The notes: generated by a model not told the origin, from the letters alone. Numbered from the stretch's first letter, positions 28,123-36,103 are shown. The stretch is 64,000 bases of DNA from Photobacterium sanguinicancri (GCF_024346675.1 NZ_AP024850.1:1922001-1986000); one strand, 5' to 3'. Numbers and translations: made by a program.

Positions 28123-29238
28123 GTGACGCGTATCGATTTTACGGATTTAAAAACCTTGGTAAGCATCAACTCATGGACCCAAAACAAGGCGGGGGTTGAT
28201 GCCAATGGCGAGTTAATGCGAGGGTGGCTTGAAGCGCTCGGGATGACGATGACAACGTACCCTCGTGAACATATTGGTAATCACTTGCTATTCACTAGTC
28301 CATTTGTAGCGAATAAACCTCGGCTATTATTACTCGGTCACATGGATACCGTTTTTCCGCCTAATACGTTTGAAGGATTTACCGAAGATGCTGAATGGGT
28401 ATATGGACCAGGTACCTGTGATATGAAAGGCGGCAATTTTGTTGCGTTAACAGCGCTGCGCAATATCTTTAAGAAAAATGGATGCATCACCAATATTGAT
28501 TTTCTCTTGGTTAGCGACGAGGAAACAGGGAGCGATGACAGCAAAGCGATCACCCTTAGCATTGCAAGCCAATACGATGCATGCCTAGATTTTGAGGCGG
28601 CTGGTGAAGATCACGAAGTAGTTAATGGCAGAAAAGGCGTCGCCACTTATTGTATTGAACTCACAGGTGTCGCCGCCCATGCTGGCAACCACTATGCGGT
28701 AGGGAAAAATGCCAACCTTGCCGCCGCTCGCTTAGTGATTGTTCTTACCGAACTCACTCACCTTGCCAAAGGAACCACAGTCAATGTCGGATTAATGGAA
28801 GGAGGAACAAGCACCAACACCATTTCACCTTTTGCTAAATTGATGGTTGAAGCCCGATTCACTCACTTAGATGAACAAGATCGCATTCTTCGTGCTATTC
28901 CTGCCTTAATTTCGCTCCATGGTGTTGAAGGTGTTTCTGAAAAACTGACTGGCGGGTTACAGCGTAACGTAATGAATCCAACACCTGCGCAGCAAAGTCT
29001 TATTGATATTCTATCAAGCATCATTGGCTATCCGCTAAAAACGGAACAACGTGGCGGCGTCAGCGATGCCAATGTCACCGCAGGTGAAGGTGTCCCTACC
29101 CTTGATGGCTTTGGCCCGTTTGGCGATGGCGATCATACTGAGTTTGAGCGAGCGTCTAAGAAGAGTTTTGCTCGACGTATTAATGAGGTAACAGCAATCC
29201 TTCATCATTACAGCCGTAGCCATCATCCCGATTGCTAA
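28123..29238 (+). CDS. M20-family zinc peptidase (glutamate carboxypeptidase type)
   Basis: 371 residues from GTG 28123. All expected metal-binding and catalytic elements are present: GHMDTV (H73, D75), GTCDMKGG, DEETGS with catalytic Glu, a glutamate in DFEAAG, and the C-terminal histidine in GDGDHTEFE. A dimerisation insert starts at about residue 165. Best match in style is the carboxypeptidase G2/glutamate carboxypeptidase branch, which removes C-terminal glutamate or similar residues. No signal peptide. Divergent from the ATP-grasp/M14 operon across 180 bases, suggesting shared control. Confidence 0.9.
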   Translation: MTRIDFTDLKTLVSINSWTQNKAGVDANGELMRGWLEALGMTMTTYPREHIGNHLLFTSPFVANKPRLLLLGHMDTVFPPNTFEGFTEDAEWVYGPGTCDMKGGNFVALTALRNIFKKNGCITNIDFLLVSDEETGSDDSKAITLSIASQYDACLDFEAAGEDHEVVNGRKGVATYCIELTGVAAHAGNHYAVGKNANLAAARLVIVLTELTHLAKGTTVNVGLMEGGTSTNTISPFAKLMVEARFTHLDEQDRILRAIPALISLHGVEGVSEKLTGGLQRNVMNPTPAQQSLIDILSSIIGYPLKTEQRGGVSDANVTAGEGVPTLDGFGPFGDGDHTEFERASKKSFARRINEVTAILHHYSRSHHPDC

Positions 29239-29257
29239 CCACTTTTAACGAAAGTGG
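29239..29257 (+). terminator. Hairpin directly after the M20 stop codon
   Basis: CCACTTT and AAAGTGG pair around TAACG, beginning at the first base after the stop. There is little T-tract after it. Confidence 0.4.
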
Positions 29258-29321
29258 GCGTTTGCGAATGAGTAGAGATTTGGCCTCTGCTTATTTGGGG
29301 GATCAAGCCGCTGATTTAAAT

Positions 29322-29361
29322 TGACGTAAAAGCCACGTTTATCACCGCGGCTTTTACGTCA
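29322..29361. repeat. Perfect 13-bp inverted repeat between M20 and doxX
   Basis: TGACGTAAAAGCC (29322-29334) and GGCTTTTACGTCA (29349-29361) pair perfectly around 14 bases. It sits between convergent genes and may act as a bidirectional transcription end, though no strong T-tract adjoins. Confidence 0.5.
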
Positions 29362-29422
29362 TGCACTGCTACCATACAACTACATTTTCTGTGTTACATA
29401 CCATGCAGCCGATGCAACAAAT

Positions 29423-29818
29423 TTAATTTTTACGATTTGCTTTTAAGCATTCAGGCATTGAGTGACCAGAAAGCACTAACAAGCCAGCAAAAATACCTAA
29501 GTTCTTAATGAAGTTTTGCATCTCGTGCGCCCCCTCTAAACCGGGGTAATTCCAGAAATCATGCAATGACACATTAATCACAAGCACTAATCCAGCCAGT
29601 AATAGTGCAACTATCCACGTAAATCGGTTAGCAATTAATAAAACGGCAGCGCCAATTTGAAAGACACCAGCAAGCCCTAATAGTACAGGAACAAAAGGCA
29701 TGTCATGCTTTTCCATTAATTGGATATGCATATCCCACGACACAAATTTCATGATGCCTGGAATTAAAAAATACAATGCCAAAAGTACACGGCCAGCAGT
29801 CAACAATAGAGTGTTCAT
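29423..29818 (-). CDS. DoxX-family membrane protein
   Basis: 131 residues with four predicted membrane segments, matching the DoxX/MauE-like fold (GRVLLALYFLIPGIMKF, then LGLAGVFQIGAAVLLI). It lies 38 bases downstream of ohr on the same strand and is probably co-transcribed, so it is likely induced by organic peroxides. DoxX proteins of this type are linked to redox stress, but the biochemical function is unclear. Confidence 0.85.
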   Translation of the reverse strand: MNTLLLTAGRVLLALYFLIPGIMKFVSWDMHIQLMEKHDMPFVPVLLGLAGVFQIGAAVLLIANRFTWIVALLLAGLVLVINVSLHDFWNYPGLEGAHEMQNFIKNLGIFAGLLVLSGHSMPECLKANRKN

Positions 29819-29856
29819 GCTATTTATCCTTAATCACTCTGATACAAATCATCGAA

Positions 29857-30279
29857 TTACAGTGCAACGCCATTAACTGATAGTTTTACATCGATATTGC
29901 CTTTCACTGCATTTGAATACGGACAAACTTGATGTGCTGTTTTTACTAATTGCTGCGCTTGTTGTTCTTCTAAATCGAGTACGACAGCAAGCGCGACTGT
30001 TAATGCAAAGCCACCCGCATTATTTGGCCCTATACCTACTTCAGCCGTCACTGGGGCTTGCGTTAATTTGATTTTCATTTCTCGTGCTACATGAATAATC
30101 GCATTTGAAAAACACGCAGAATAACCAGCAGCAAACAATTGTTCGGGGTTAGTTGCTTCACCTGTTCCGCCCATTTCTTTCGGGTAGCTGAGAGCGAGAT
30201 CTAGCATGTTGTCGTCTGTAGTTACTTGGCCATTACGTCCTGCTGATGCCGTTGCTTTCGTTGTGTACAGTGTCGTCAT
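29857..30279 (-). CDS. ohr: Organic hydroperoxide resistance protein (OsmC/Ohr family)
   Basis: 140 residues. Ohr is a lipoyl-dependent thiol peroxidase that reduces organic hydroperoxides in the cytoplasm. The two catalytic cysteines are present in the expected contexts (GYSACFSNA and HQVCPYSNAVKGN). AAGGAC precedes the ATG. Upstream lie three palindromes shared with the divergent ohrR, indicating repression by OhrR. Followed by doxX. Confidence 0.95.
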   Translation of the reverse strand: MTTLYTTKATASAGRNGQVTTDDNMLDLALSYPKEMGGTGEATNPEQLFAAGYSACFSNAIIHVAREMKIKLTQAPVTAEVGIGPNNAGGFALTVALAVVLDLEEQQAQQLVKTAHQVCPYSNAVKGNIDVKLSVNGVAL

Positions 30280-30319
30280 GATGATGTCCTTTAAATTATA
30301 TACGATAATAAGTAGATTG

Positions 30320-30333
30320 AATTGCTAGCAATT
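30320..30333. promoter_or_regulatory. OhrR operator-like palindrome 1
   Basis: AATTGCTAGCAATT is a perfect 14-base palindrome, 41 bases upstream of the ohr start. It shares the ATTG-N4-CAAT form with the next two sites and with known MarR/OhrR-type operators. Its centre is 15 bases from palindrome 2, which puts the two dyads close to three half-turns of helix apart. Confidence 0.75.
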
Positions 30334-30335
30334 AT

Positions 30336-30347
30336 ATTGCGCGCAAT
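30336..30347. promoter_or_regulatory. OhrR operator-like palindrome 2
   Basis: ATTGCGCGCAAT is a perfect 12-base palindrome directly beside palindrome 1, between the divergent ohr and ohrR genes. The pair could hold two OhrR dimers over the ohr promoter. Confidence 0.75.
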
Positions 30348-30393
30348 TCATTTGCAGCAAGTATAAGTCGATCAAAAGGTAAAACACAAGTAT

Positions 30394-30405
30394 ATTGTGC
30401 ACAAT
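30394..30405. promoter_or_regulatory. OhrR operator-like palindrome 3 (autoregulation)
   Basis: ATTGTGCACAAT is a perfect 12-base palindrome 24 bases upstream of the ohrR start. Its position nearest ohrR suggests it controls the regulator itself, while sites 1 and 2 control ohr-doxX. Confidence 0.75.
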
Positions 30406-30428
30406 CTATTTTCAGTATGGGGTTTGAG

Positions 30429-30896
30429 ATGGCGAATTTAACTGATAAACATAGCCTAAATGAAGTGGAATCAACTCAATTATTACTTAAAAATCAAGTA
30501 TGTTTCTCTCTTTATAGCGCATCAAATGCAATGATCCGAGCCTATCGTCCATTACTAAATGAACTTGATCTCACTTATTCTCAATACCTAACAATGATGG
30601 TTATTTGGGAAAAAAGTGGCATTAACGTAAAAGATCTTGGCCATGATCTTCATCTGGACTCAGGAACTCTTACGCCTTTACTTAAGCGATTAGAAACAAA
30701 AGGCTTCATTACAAGAAAGCGCAGCAGTGAAGATGAACGTATTCGTTTGGTTTTCTTAACCAACCAAGGCGCAGAGCTAAAAAATAAAGCGCTTTCTGTA
30801 CCTAATAGTATGTTCTGTAAAAGCAAACTTGAAATTGAAGAACTGCAACAACTCAAAGCTAGTTGTGACAAGTTACTAGCAAACTTACAAAACTAA
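30429..30896 (+). CDS. ohrR: OhrR, MarR-family organic peroxide-sensing repressor
   Basis: 155 residues from the ATG at 30429, with GGGG six bases upstream; an ATG at 30417 adds four residues but has no ribosome site. A winged helix-turn-helix occupies about 50-115 (NVKDLGHDLHLDSGTLTPLLKRLETKGFI). The peroxide-sensing cysteine is C25 in the context NQVCFSLYSA, with further cysteines near 130 and 145 that could give a two-cysteine mechanism. Divergent from ohr, with three operator-like palindromes between. It is expected to release DNA when oxidised by organic hydroperoxides. Confidence 0.93.
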   Translation: MANLTDKHSLNEVESTQLLLKNQVCFSLYSASNAMIRAYRPLLNELDLTYSQYLTMMVIWEKSGINVKDLGHDLHLDSGTLTPLLKRLETKGFITRKRSSEDERIRLVFLTNQGAELKNKALSVPNSMFCKSKLEIEELQQLKASCDKLLANLQN

Positions 30897-30904
30897 TCCT
30901 CTAA

Positions 30905-30934
30905 GCACACTATCTATTTTTATGTATAGTGTGC
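30905..30934 (+). terminator. Terminator of ohrR
   Basis: GCACACTAT and ATAGTGTGC pair perfectly around 12 bases, nine bases after the ohrR stop. The tract after the stem is C/T rich rather than pure T. Confidence 0.65.
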
Positions 30935-31035
30935 CTCCCCTTCCTTAACCTGGTCGACATTAACGCAATGTTTTGATTGACCAAAAGATTTATAGGAAGT
31001 TGCCATCTTATCTATATGAAGCGTGTGTAAAAGAT

Positions 31036-31145
31036 AAAAAAGCCACCTGTGCCTAGCAGGTGGCTTTTCCGCTTTCTCTGGAGCATGACACCACATCATT
31101 ACAAGAAAGTATTTCCTCTTCACAAGTTGTTTGTGAAGCATGTCT
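31036..31145 (-). ncRNA. Candidate small RNA with two stem-loops
   Basis: On the minus strand a perfect 8-bp stem-loop (CTTCACAA with TTGTGAAG, 31118-31138) is followed about 70 bases later by a perfect 12-bp hairpin (stem AAAAGCCACCTG with CAGGTGGCTTTT, 31038-31068) and a T-rich tract. No protein gene ends into this terminator from either side: ohrR already has its own. A TATAAT-like box lies near 31200. Start and promoter are guesses; no homology to a named RNA was recognised. Confidence 0.4.
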
Positions 31146-31458
31146 TAAAGCGTGATGCCTATGACGACAATATGCAACATCACACCCAACGTAAGTAAAT
31201 TATATAGTTCACAATTAAACCAGTTCGTGTTGTGCATCACAAAATATCAAACCTAAACTTAAGTTTCAGCCATGTAACAAAAATAGAACAAAGACTCTAT
31301 TTCATTTAATTGTGAGCCGTAGCTACAAACGAACGAATACTAAATAGGAATATTGATCAAGGGCTAATTTTTCAGTCTTTCCCTTTGAATTCAAATGCTG
31401 CTAGTTGCACACTAACTTAAGTTGTCTGACCAGTTTTAAGAAGTTAAAAGGAAGAAAA

Positions 31459-31974
31459 ATGGATATTTCTGTTACTCACGATTACCAAATTGATTTGGAC
31501 TCAATACTTCGTTTTTTTAGCGAAGAAGATCTTATTACTGATAAGTATGCTCAACTTTCAGCGAAGAACGTCAAAGTTATTGCCATTAAAGAGACCGAAG
31601 ATGGTTTTAGCGTCGCTACACAGCGTGATGTTCCTGCAAACGTCCCGGCGGTTTTAAAAAGCATTCTTGGTAGCTTTAATACGATTCATCAAAGCGAAAC
31701 TTGGCATTGGCAAGGCGATGAATCTTTGATTTGCAAGATGACCGTTGAGATTGTTGGCGTACCAGCAAAAATCACTGGCTCTATGTTATTTAGTGAGCCG
31801 GCAAAAAAAGCAGGTGGTGATGTAGCGACACGCAACCAAGTAACCGTTTCTGTGACGAGTGCAATGCCATTGATTGGCAGTACTTTAGTGAAGTTTATTA
31901 GCGAAGACATTAAGCAGCAGATGCAAAGTGAATACGAGTTTCTACTAAGCTCAGCGCCTGAACTAGCAAACTAA
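31459..31974 (+). CDS. DUF2505 family protein
   Basis: 171 residues from the ATG at 31459, which has AAAGGAAG upstream; 18 extra upstream codons of the open frame lack a ribosome site. The sequence reads like a START/SRPBCC-type lipid-binding fold, with strands about 60-130 (WHWQGDESLICKMTVEIVG) and a long C-terminal helix, as expected of DUF2505. No signal peptide. It is 59 bases upstream of a TetR-type regulator in the same direction. Function unknown. Confidence 0.8.
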   Translation: MDISVTHDYQIDLDSILRFFSEEDLITDKYAQLSAKNVKVIAIKETEDGFSVATQRDVPANVPAVLKSILGSFNTIHQSETWHWQGDESLICKMTVEIVGVPAKITGSMLFSEPAKKAGGDVATRNQVTVSVTSAMPLIGSTLVKFISEDIKQQMQSEYEFLLSSAPELAN

Positions 31975-32033
31975 GTTGACTGGCATTTGTAATAAACCGC
32001 GTTTAACAAACGCCGTCAAGACAAGGAATAACC

Positions 32034-32666
32034 ATGAAAACCCGTGATCGGATTCTCGCTGTTAGTCTCGACTTATTCAATCGAAAAGGCGTGGCCAATG
32101 TAAGCACACTCATCATCGCTACCGAAATGGGAATAAGTCCTGGTAATCTCTATTATCATTTTCGTGGTAAAGACGAGATTATATCAACGCTGGTAGAGGA
32201 ACTTCACAATTCGCTCAATCGTATTAGCCACGAGTACAAAGATCATGTGACTGATTTTGATGATTATTGGCCATTCTTGCACACCATTATGGCGCTATTT
32301 ACTCATTATCGATTCCTGTTTCGTAACCTTGATAACCTCAACAGCCAAAGCCCACAGATAAAACGTAAAATACGCACTCTGGTGCTTAAATTACGTACTT
32401 TAAGCAGTGACATGCTCGCGCATTTAGCCGATCTAGGCATGTTAGATTGCGACGCATCAAATCAGCCTTTAATTGCTGATAACTTACTACTTGTGAGCTT
32501 AAACTGGCTAAATTATCAAACGCTGCTTCACGATAAATTAAGTGAAGATGAATTGATTCGTGCGGGTGTGTTACGTCTGATTTCGATGGTAGAACCCTAC
32601 CTATCAGAAAATGCAAAATCGCCCTTTTATACTCACCAAGATCTCGTTGATGAGTTAGTGCAATAA
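32034..32666 (+). CDS. TetR-family transcriptional regulator
   Basis: 210 residues. The N-terminal helix-turn-helix is typical (RILAVSLDLFNRKGVANVSTL, GISPGNLYYHFRGKDEI). The C-terminal ligand domain (about 55-205) is helical, with no recognisable ligand. AAGGAATAACC precedes the ATG. It is probably co-transcribed with the DUF2505 gene and followed by a strong hairpin. Targets are unknown; local autoregulation is likely. Confidence 0.9.
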   Translation: MKTRDRILAVSLDLFNRKGVANVSTLIIATEMGISPGNLYYHFRGKDEIISTLVEELHNSLNRISHEYKDHVTDFDDYWPFLHTIMALFTHYRFLFRNLDNLNSQSPQIKRKIRTLVLKLRTLSSDMLAHLADLGMLDCDASNQPLIADNLLLVSLNWLNYQTLLHDKLSEDELIRAGVLRLISMVEPYLSENAKSPFYTHQDLVDELVQ

Positions 32667-32696
32667 CACCTACAACAAATCTTACTCTCGAAAAAT

Positions 32697-32727
32697 AAAC
32701 GCTGTTATTGCACCAATAACGGCGTTT
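32697..32727 (+). terminator. Terminator of the DUF2505-TetR operon
   Basis: A 14-bp stem (AAACGCTGTTATTG with CAATAACGGCGTTT, one G-U pair) around a three-base loop, followed by ACCTTTAAC. Lies 31 bases after the TetR stop. Confidence 0.75.
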
Positions 32728-32836
32728 ACCTTTAACCCATCTTGAATCATTCATGTATTAGCTAATACCCTCGCCTTATTTATGAATACATGCAGTACCA
32801 AGTAAAAGGCAATCCGATATAGCAGCAATAACTCTG

Positions 32837-33712
32837 TTATTTATTAGTAAACAGGTCTGAAAAATAAGTGGCAACAGGCCGAGTATGGGCTTTTTGCTTT
32901 ATCAATAAATCAAACGCAATCCCTCTTGTCGATAATGCAAATTGAGGCATAAACGTCGTCAATGCCCCAGTATTCACCCTATCTTCAATCTGACATTTAG
33001 GTACAAACGCCCACCCAAGATCTTGTTCTACAAACTGAATTAAATCATTCATTGAACTGAGCAACATCACATCGTTTGAAACGATCGCTTCTATTTTTAG
33101 CATCGGGTTATCAAACATGCTTTCACAGACTAGTTGCCTTGTCGCAATCAGTGTTTCGTTATCAACCTCGTCCATATCCGCTAATTCAGAATCTGGCGAA
33201 CAAACACAAACTGTATCAGCAATAACGAACTGATAAAAATCGGCATCGGTATCAACACCCGCACCTTGTGCTCTTATTAACACATCAAGAGAATCATTCA
33301 CAAAGAGCATGTCCATTTGCTTTCTAGTGCCGCGCTGAAAATTAAACTTTGTATTTGGAAACTGGCGAATAGTTTTCGCAACTTGCTCTTCAACAAGTTG
33401 TATCGGTACTAATTCACCTAAGCCAATAGTAAATGATTCTTCCACATCATCATTAACAGCTGCTATCACATCTTCAAGGCGAGTCGCTTGCCTTAAGAGT
33501 GTTTGCGCATGAATCAATAGTCGCTCACCCGCAGAGGTTAAGGTCGGTCGTTTCGTTGAACGGTCAAATAAAGCAAAACCAAGGTCATCTTCCATATTGG
33601 AGATACACATACTTACGCCACTAACACTTCTACCGAGAGCCTTCGCCGCGGCACTAAATGAACCATGCTCTACAGCAGCAACAAAAATTGTAAGGTGCTC
33701 TATATTAACCAT
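32837..33712 (-). CDS. LysR-family transcriptional regulator
   Basis: 291 residues. The N-terminal winged helix-turn-helix is clear (LTIFVAAVEHGSFSAAAKALGRSVSGVSMCISNMEDDLG), followed by a two-lobed effector-binding domain from about 92. Effector unknown. It lies on the same strand as, and 199 bases downstream of, the Tat-linked operon at 33912-36103, and may regulate it. No terminator was recognised in that gap. Confidence 0.9.
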   Translation of the reverse strand: MVNIEHLTIFVAAVEHGSFSAAAKALGRSVSGVSMCISNMEDDLGFALFDRSTKRPTLTSAGERLLIHAQTLLRQATRLEDVIAAVNDDVEESFTIGLGELVPIQLVEEQVAKTIRQFPNTKFNFQRGTRKQMDMLFVNDSLDVLIRAQGAGVDTDADFYQFVIADTVCVCSPDSELADMDEVDNETLIATRQLVCESMFDNPMLKIEAIVSNDVMLLSSMNDLIQFVEQDLGWAFVPKCQIEDRVNTGALTTFMPQFALSTRGIAFDLLIKQKAHTRPVATYFSDLFTNK

Positions 33713-33911
33713 GACCTCTCACTCATTAACGCAATCTTCATGCGTTAAGTGTAAAGCATTATGATTTAGCTTGTTTGAAATAATATTATTACTGTCTTAT
33801 AAATCAGGAGTATGGCTAATTCAGCAACTTTATAACTTATGAAAGGGAGAATGTTGTTATAGCTTAAGGAAGACGTTCAGAGGGGGTTAATCACCATCCT
33901 TGGTTTAAAGG

Positions 33912-34106
33912 CTAATCAGTTTTTTTTGAGGTGTCGATAGGGTTTAATTCTGTTTCTAATTGCTGAGATATATTAGAAGCCATCGTCTTTGCTTTATTTA
34001 TCAGCGATACAAGATTTTTTACCATCTCAAGCAATTCTTTAGGGCCAAGAACCACTAAGCCTACAACTACAATCATGATTAACTCAAACATACCAAAATC
34101 AAACAT
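33912..34106 (-). CDS. Short TatB-like twin-arginine translocase protein
   Basis: 64 residues. The N-terminus has the TatB hallmarks: MFDFGMFELIMIVVVGLVVLGP, that is one membrane helix with an early glutamate (E8) and the Gly-Pro hinge, then a short amphipathic helix and charged tail. Typical TatB is 130-170 residues, so this is a short form or a TatA/B intermediate. The ribosome site GGAGG overlaps the tatA stop codon, giving tight coupling. No tatC is nearby. It probably works with a chromosomal TatC; a specific service to the Tat substrate at 34997-36103 is inferred. Confidence 0.75.
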   Translation of the reverse strand: MFDFGMFELIMIVVVGLVVLGPKELLEMVKNLVSLINKAKTMASNISQQLETELNPIDTSKKTD

Positions 34107-34111
34107 ATGCG

Positions 34112-34116
34112 CCTCC
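34112..34116 (-). promoter_or_regulatory. GGAGG overlapping the tatA stop codon
   Basis: GGAGG begins within the TAG stop of the TatA gene and lies five bases before the TatB-like ATG, so translation of the two is coupled. Confidence 0.7.
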
Positions 34117-34292
34117 TAAGGCTTGGGTAATGGGTTTTGAGCGACAGTTGGTTCGTCCTCTGATATCGCTTTCTTAAAACCTTTAACAGATGTACCAACA
34201 TCGCTACCTAATGTTCTCAGTCGCTTTGTACCAAAAACCAAGCCTACAATGACTGCGATAATGGCAAGTTGCCATACAGAAATACCACCCAT
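34116..34292 (-). CDS. tatA: TatA-like twin-arginine translocase protein
   Basis: 58 residues from the ATG at 34292 (GAGGTG six bases upstream); the open frame extends to 34301 but the chosen start gives the canonical TatA opening [26 protein letters not shown] single membrane helix, the FGTK hinge and the amphipathic helix ([19 protein letters not shown]) are all intact. TatA forms the export pore for folded proteins. This copy lacks TatC beside it and is linked to a TatB-like gene and a Tat-signal protein, so it looks like a secondary copy. Slightly short compared with housekeeping TatA. Confidence 0.85.
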   Translation of the reverse strand: MGGISVWQLAIIAVIVGLVFGTKRLRTLGSDVGTSVKGFKKAISEDEPTVAQNPLPKP

Positions 34293-34360
34293 AATCATCA
34301 CCTCAATTTAGTAAATATGTAAAGTTGTGCTGGGCAACTAAGCCCAGCATATATAACAAG

Positions 34361-34915
34361 TTAGAATTTATAACCCACAGTAATTGTGCCTTGCGTTTCT
34401 TCAATATGACGATCTTTCACCTTGCCATTTTGAACTCTGCCATCGACATAGACACCCACTGGTGTATTTAATCGAGCACCGACGGCAGCATGAACACCTG
34501 CCGCTGTATGGTTTTTACCATCAGCCTTATCTAGCTTGATATCATCAAAATTCGCACTAACACCAAGCGCCGCATAGGGTTTAATATCAAAGTTACCAAC
34601 CTCAAAGGCGTAGCCTAGTTCCGCCTCTGCAAACAAAGAACTTTTATTAAATTTCTCTTTTTCGCCGGATAACTCACTGTGACCTCGCCCGACAGTACCA
34701 CCAGCATTTAACGAAAATATACGGTTAAAGTCATAGCCATATTCTATCTTGGCACTTTCACTGTCTGATAATTTAGTGGATTGCTTGGCACTTGAATCAA
34801 GCGATAATTTACCGCCTTGATAACCAGCACCCAAACGATGGCCTGCATAATCATCAGCAAGTACAGCATTAGATAAAAATAAAGTTGATAGTGCAATTAA
34901 TGTGAATTTTTTCAT
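34361..34915 (-). CDS. Small outer-membrane beta-barrel protein (OmpA/OmpW-like size)
   Basis: 184 residues from the ATG at 34915; the open frame to 34972 would precede the signal peptide. Residues 1-20 are a Sec signal (ending VLA|DD). The rest shows alternating amphipathic strands and ends in an aromatic residue (VGYKF), the usual C-terminal signature of outer-membrane beta-barrels; about eight strands fit the length. It sits between the amidinotransferase-fold gene and tatA on the same strand. Function unknown; perhaps a porin for the exported enzyme's substrate. Confidence 0.75.
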   Translation of the reverse strand: MKKFTLIALSTLFLSNAVLADDYAGHRLGAGYQGGKLSLDSSAKQSTKLSDSESAKIEYGYDFNRIFSLNAGGTVGRGHSELSGEKEKFNKSSLFAEAELGYAFEVGNFDIKPYAALGVSANFDDIKLDKADGKNHTAAGVHAAVGARLNTPVGVYVDGRVQNGKVKDRHIEETQGTITVGYKF

Positions 34916-34996
34916 ATTATTCTCTTTTAATATCAATAATCCTTCATTTATATTGATATGGAGAGCATCCAAACTCTCCAGAGTATTAAATCGAAA

Positions 34997-36103
34997 TTAA
35001 GCTTGGCGCTTTAGTGGATGCGTTGAACAACGTGGACCACCACCAAAGGCTGAGGCATCTGCATAGGGTAATTTCACACACTCCACGCCACGTTTTTCTA
35101 ATTCATTAATAATGCGTATATGTTCTGCACCAATAACAGTTTTGTTTGGAGCTAAGTTAATGCCATTACAACCCATCGCCTTCGCTTCTTTATATGTTGC
35201 GTTAACGAATTCCCAATCTTTCATAAATTCAGGAAAACCATCGCACCCACCAACAACACCATCGAGGTGACATACGGCTAATCCCGAACGAGGTGTCATG
35301 AAGATACAATCTAAGTGAATAAACTTATTTGAAATCTCTATGGTATGAATGCGATAACCTTTCGGCTCAAAGTGCTGACGAATCCACTCGATCCCTGCAT
35401 AGCTTGATGCAATACCAGCATGCCCAATTAAAATATCTTTACCGAGTACGAATACGTCGCCACCTTCGATATATGGTTGAGCATCATCTTTCAGATCCGC
35501 AGTTGGAGATGGCTGAGGCATCGAAATATGCGTCTGTCCAGTTTCCTTCACATGCGCTGTTACACCTTCGAATAAATGCGGATGCGTTTTGCGACGCCCA
35601 CGGGTACGGCAGTACGTATTAATAACCTGATCATCGATAGAAAGCGTGTTATCACGTTCGAACATCGCGGAATAACCTGGCACACCAAACTGAGCATCGG
35701 CAGCTGTCGCAATTTCAGGGCGAACAACCTTCACACCATGTTGCTTCATAATTTCAGCTAAAGCATGTTGCTGGTCGCGAGAAGATGCATACCATTCAGG
35801 AGCTACTTCTTCAAATGTCTTGCCTGCAGACTCACGAAGACTTTTTTTCACTTCTTCAGAGATACCTTGATACGATTCCAGTACCCAATCTAGTTCAGGG
35901 TATGCAAAGCCTTCTGTACGACCAACAATCACCGCTTCAAGTTTGTCCCACTCGTTATATACACCGTTACCTTTAGCGTCTTTCATAACTGGTGTTTTCA
36001 TTGATGATGCTAATGCTGAAGGTACCATTGCTGCCGCTGTTCCTACTGCCGCCGCTGCACCTGCAACCTTGAAGAAATTACGTCTATTCATTGATTTGTT
36101 CAT
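34997..36103 (-). CDS. Tat-exported amidinotransferase/arginine-deiminase-fold protein
   Basis: 368 residues. The N-terminus carries a twin-arginine signal (NRRNFFKVAG, R7-R8, then an Ala-rich hydrophobic stretch and a probable cleavage site near SALA). The mature part is a guanidino-group-modifying pentein: EGGDVFVLG for substrate binding, HLDCIFMTP with the catalytic histidine and aspartate, and GGGPRCSTHPL with the nucleophile C359 near the end. It therefore likely hydrolyses or transfers the amidino group of arginine or a related compound in the periplasm. Periplasmic location is unusual for the family. It heads an operon with an outer-membrane protein, TatA and a TatB-like protein. Confidence 0.85.
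   Translation of the reverse strand: MNKSMNRRNFFKVAGAAAAVGTAAAMVPSALASSMKTPVMKDAKGNGVYNEWDKLEAVIVGRTEGFAYPELDWVLESYQGISEEVKKSLRESAGKTFEEVAPEWYASSRDQQHALAEIMKQHGVKVVRPEIATAADAQFGVPGYSAMFERDNTLSIDDQVINTYCRTRGRRKTHPHLFEGVTAHVKETGQTHISMPQPSPTADLKDDAQPYIEGGDVFVLGKDILIGHAGIASSYAGIEWIRQHFEPKGYRIHTIEISNKFIHLDCIFMTPRSGLAVCHLDGVVGGCDGFPEFMKDWEFVNATYKEAKAMGCNGINLAPNKTVIGAEHIRIINELEKRGVECVKLPYADASAFGGGPRCSTHPLKRQA

Larger units (their letters stand above)
30897..31458. other. Long intergenic region, ohrR to DUF2505 gene
   Basis: About 560 bases. It contains the ohrR terminator, a second strong orphan hairpin with a neighbouring stem-loop (candidate small RNA, listed separately) and, to the right, the promoter region of the DUF2505-TetR operon. 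Several short reading frames here have no ribosome sites and are not called. Confidence 0.5.

Noticed and set aside
30920..31141. 73-codon minus-strand frame after ohrR
   Set aside because: Runs through the two stem-loops of the candidate small RNA and has no ribosome site.
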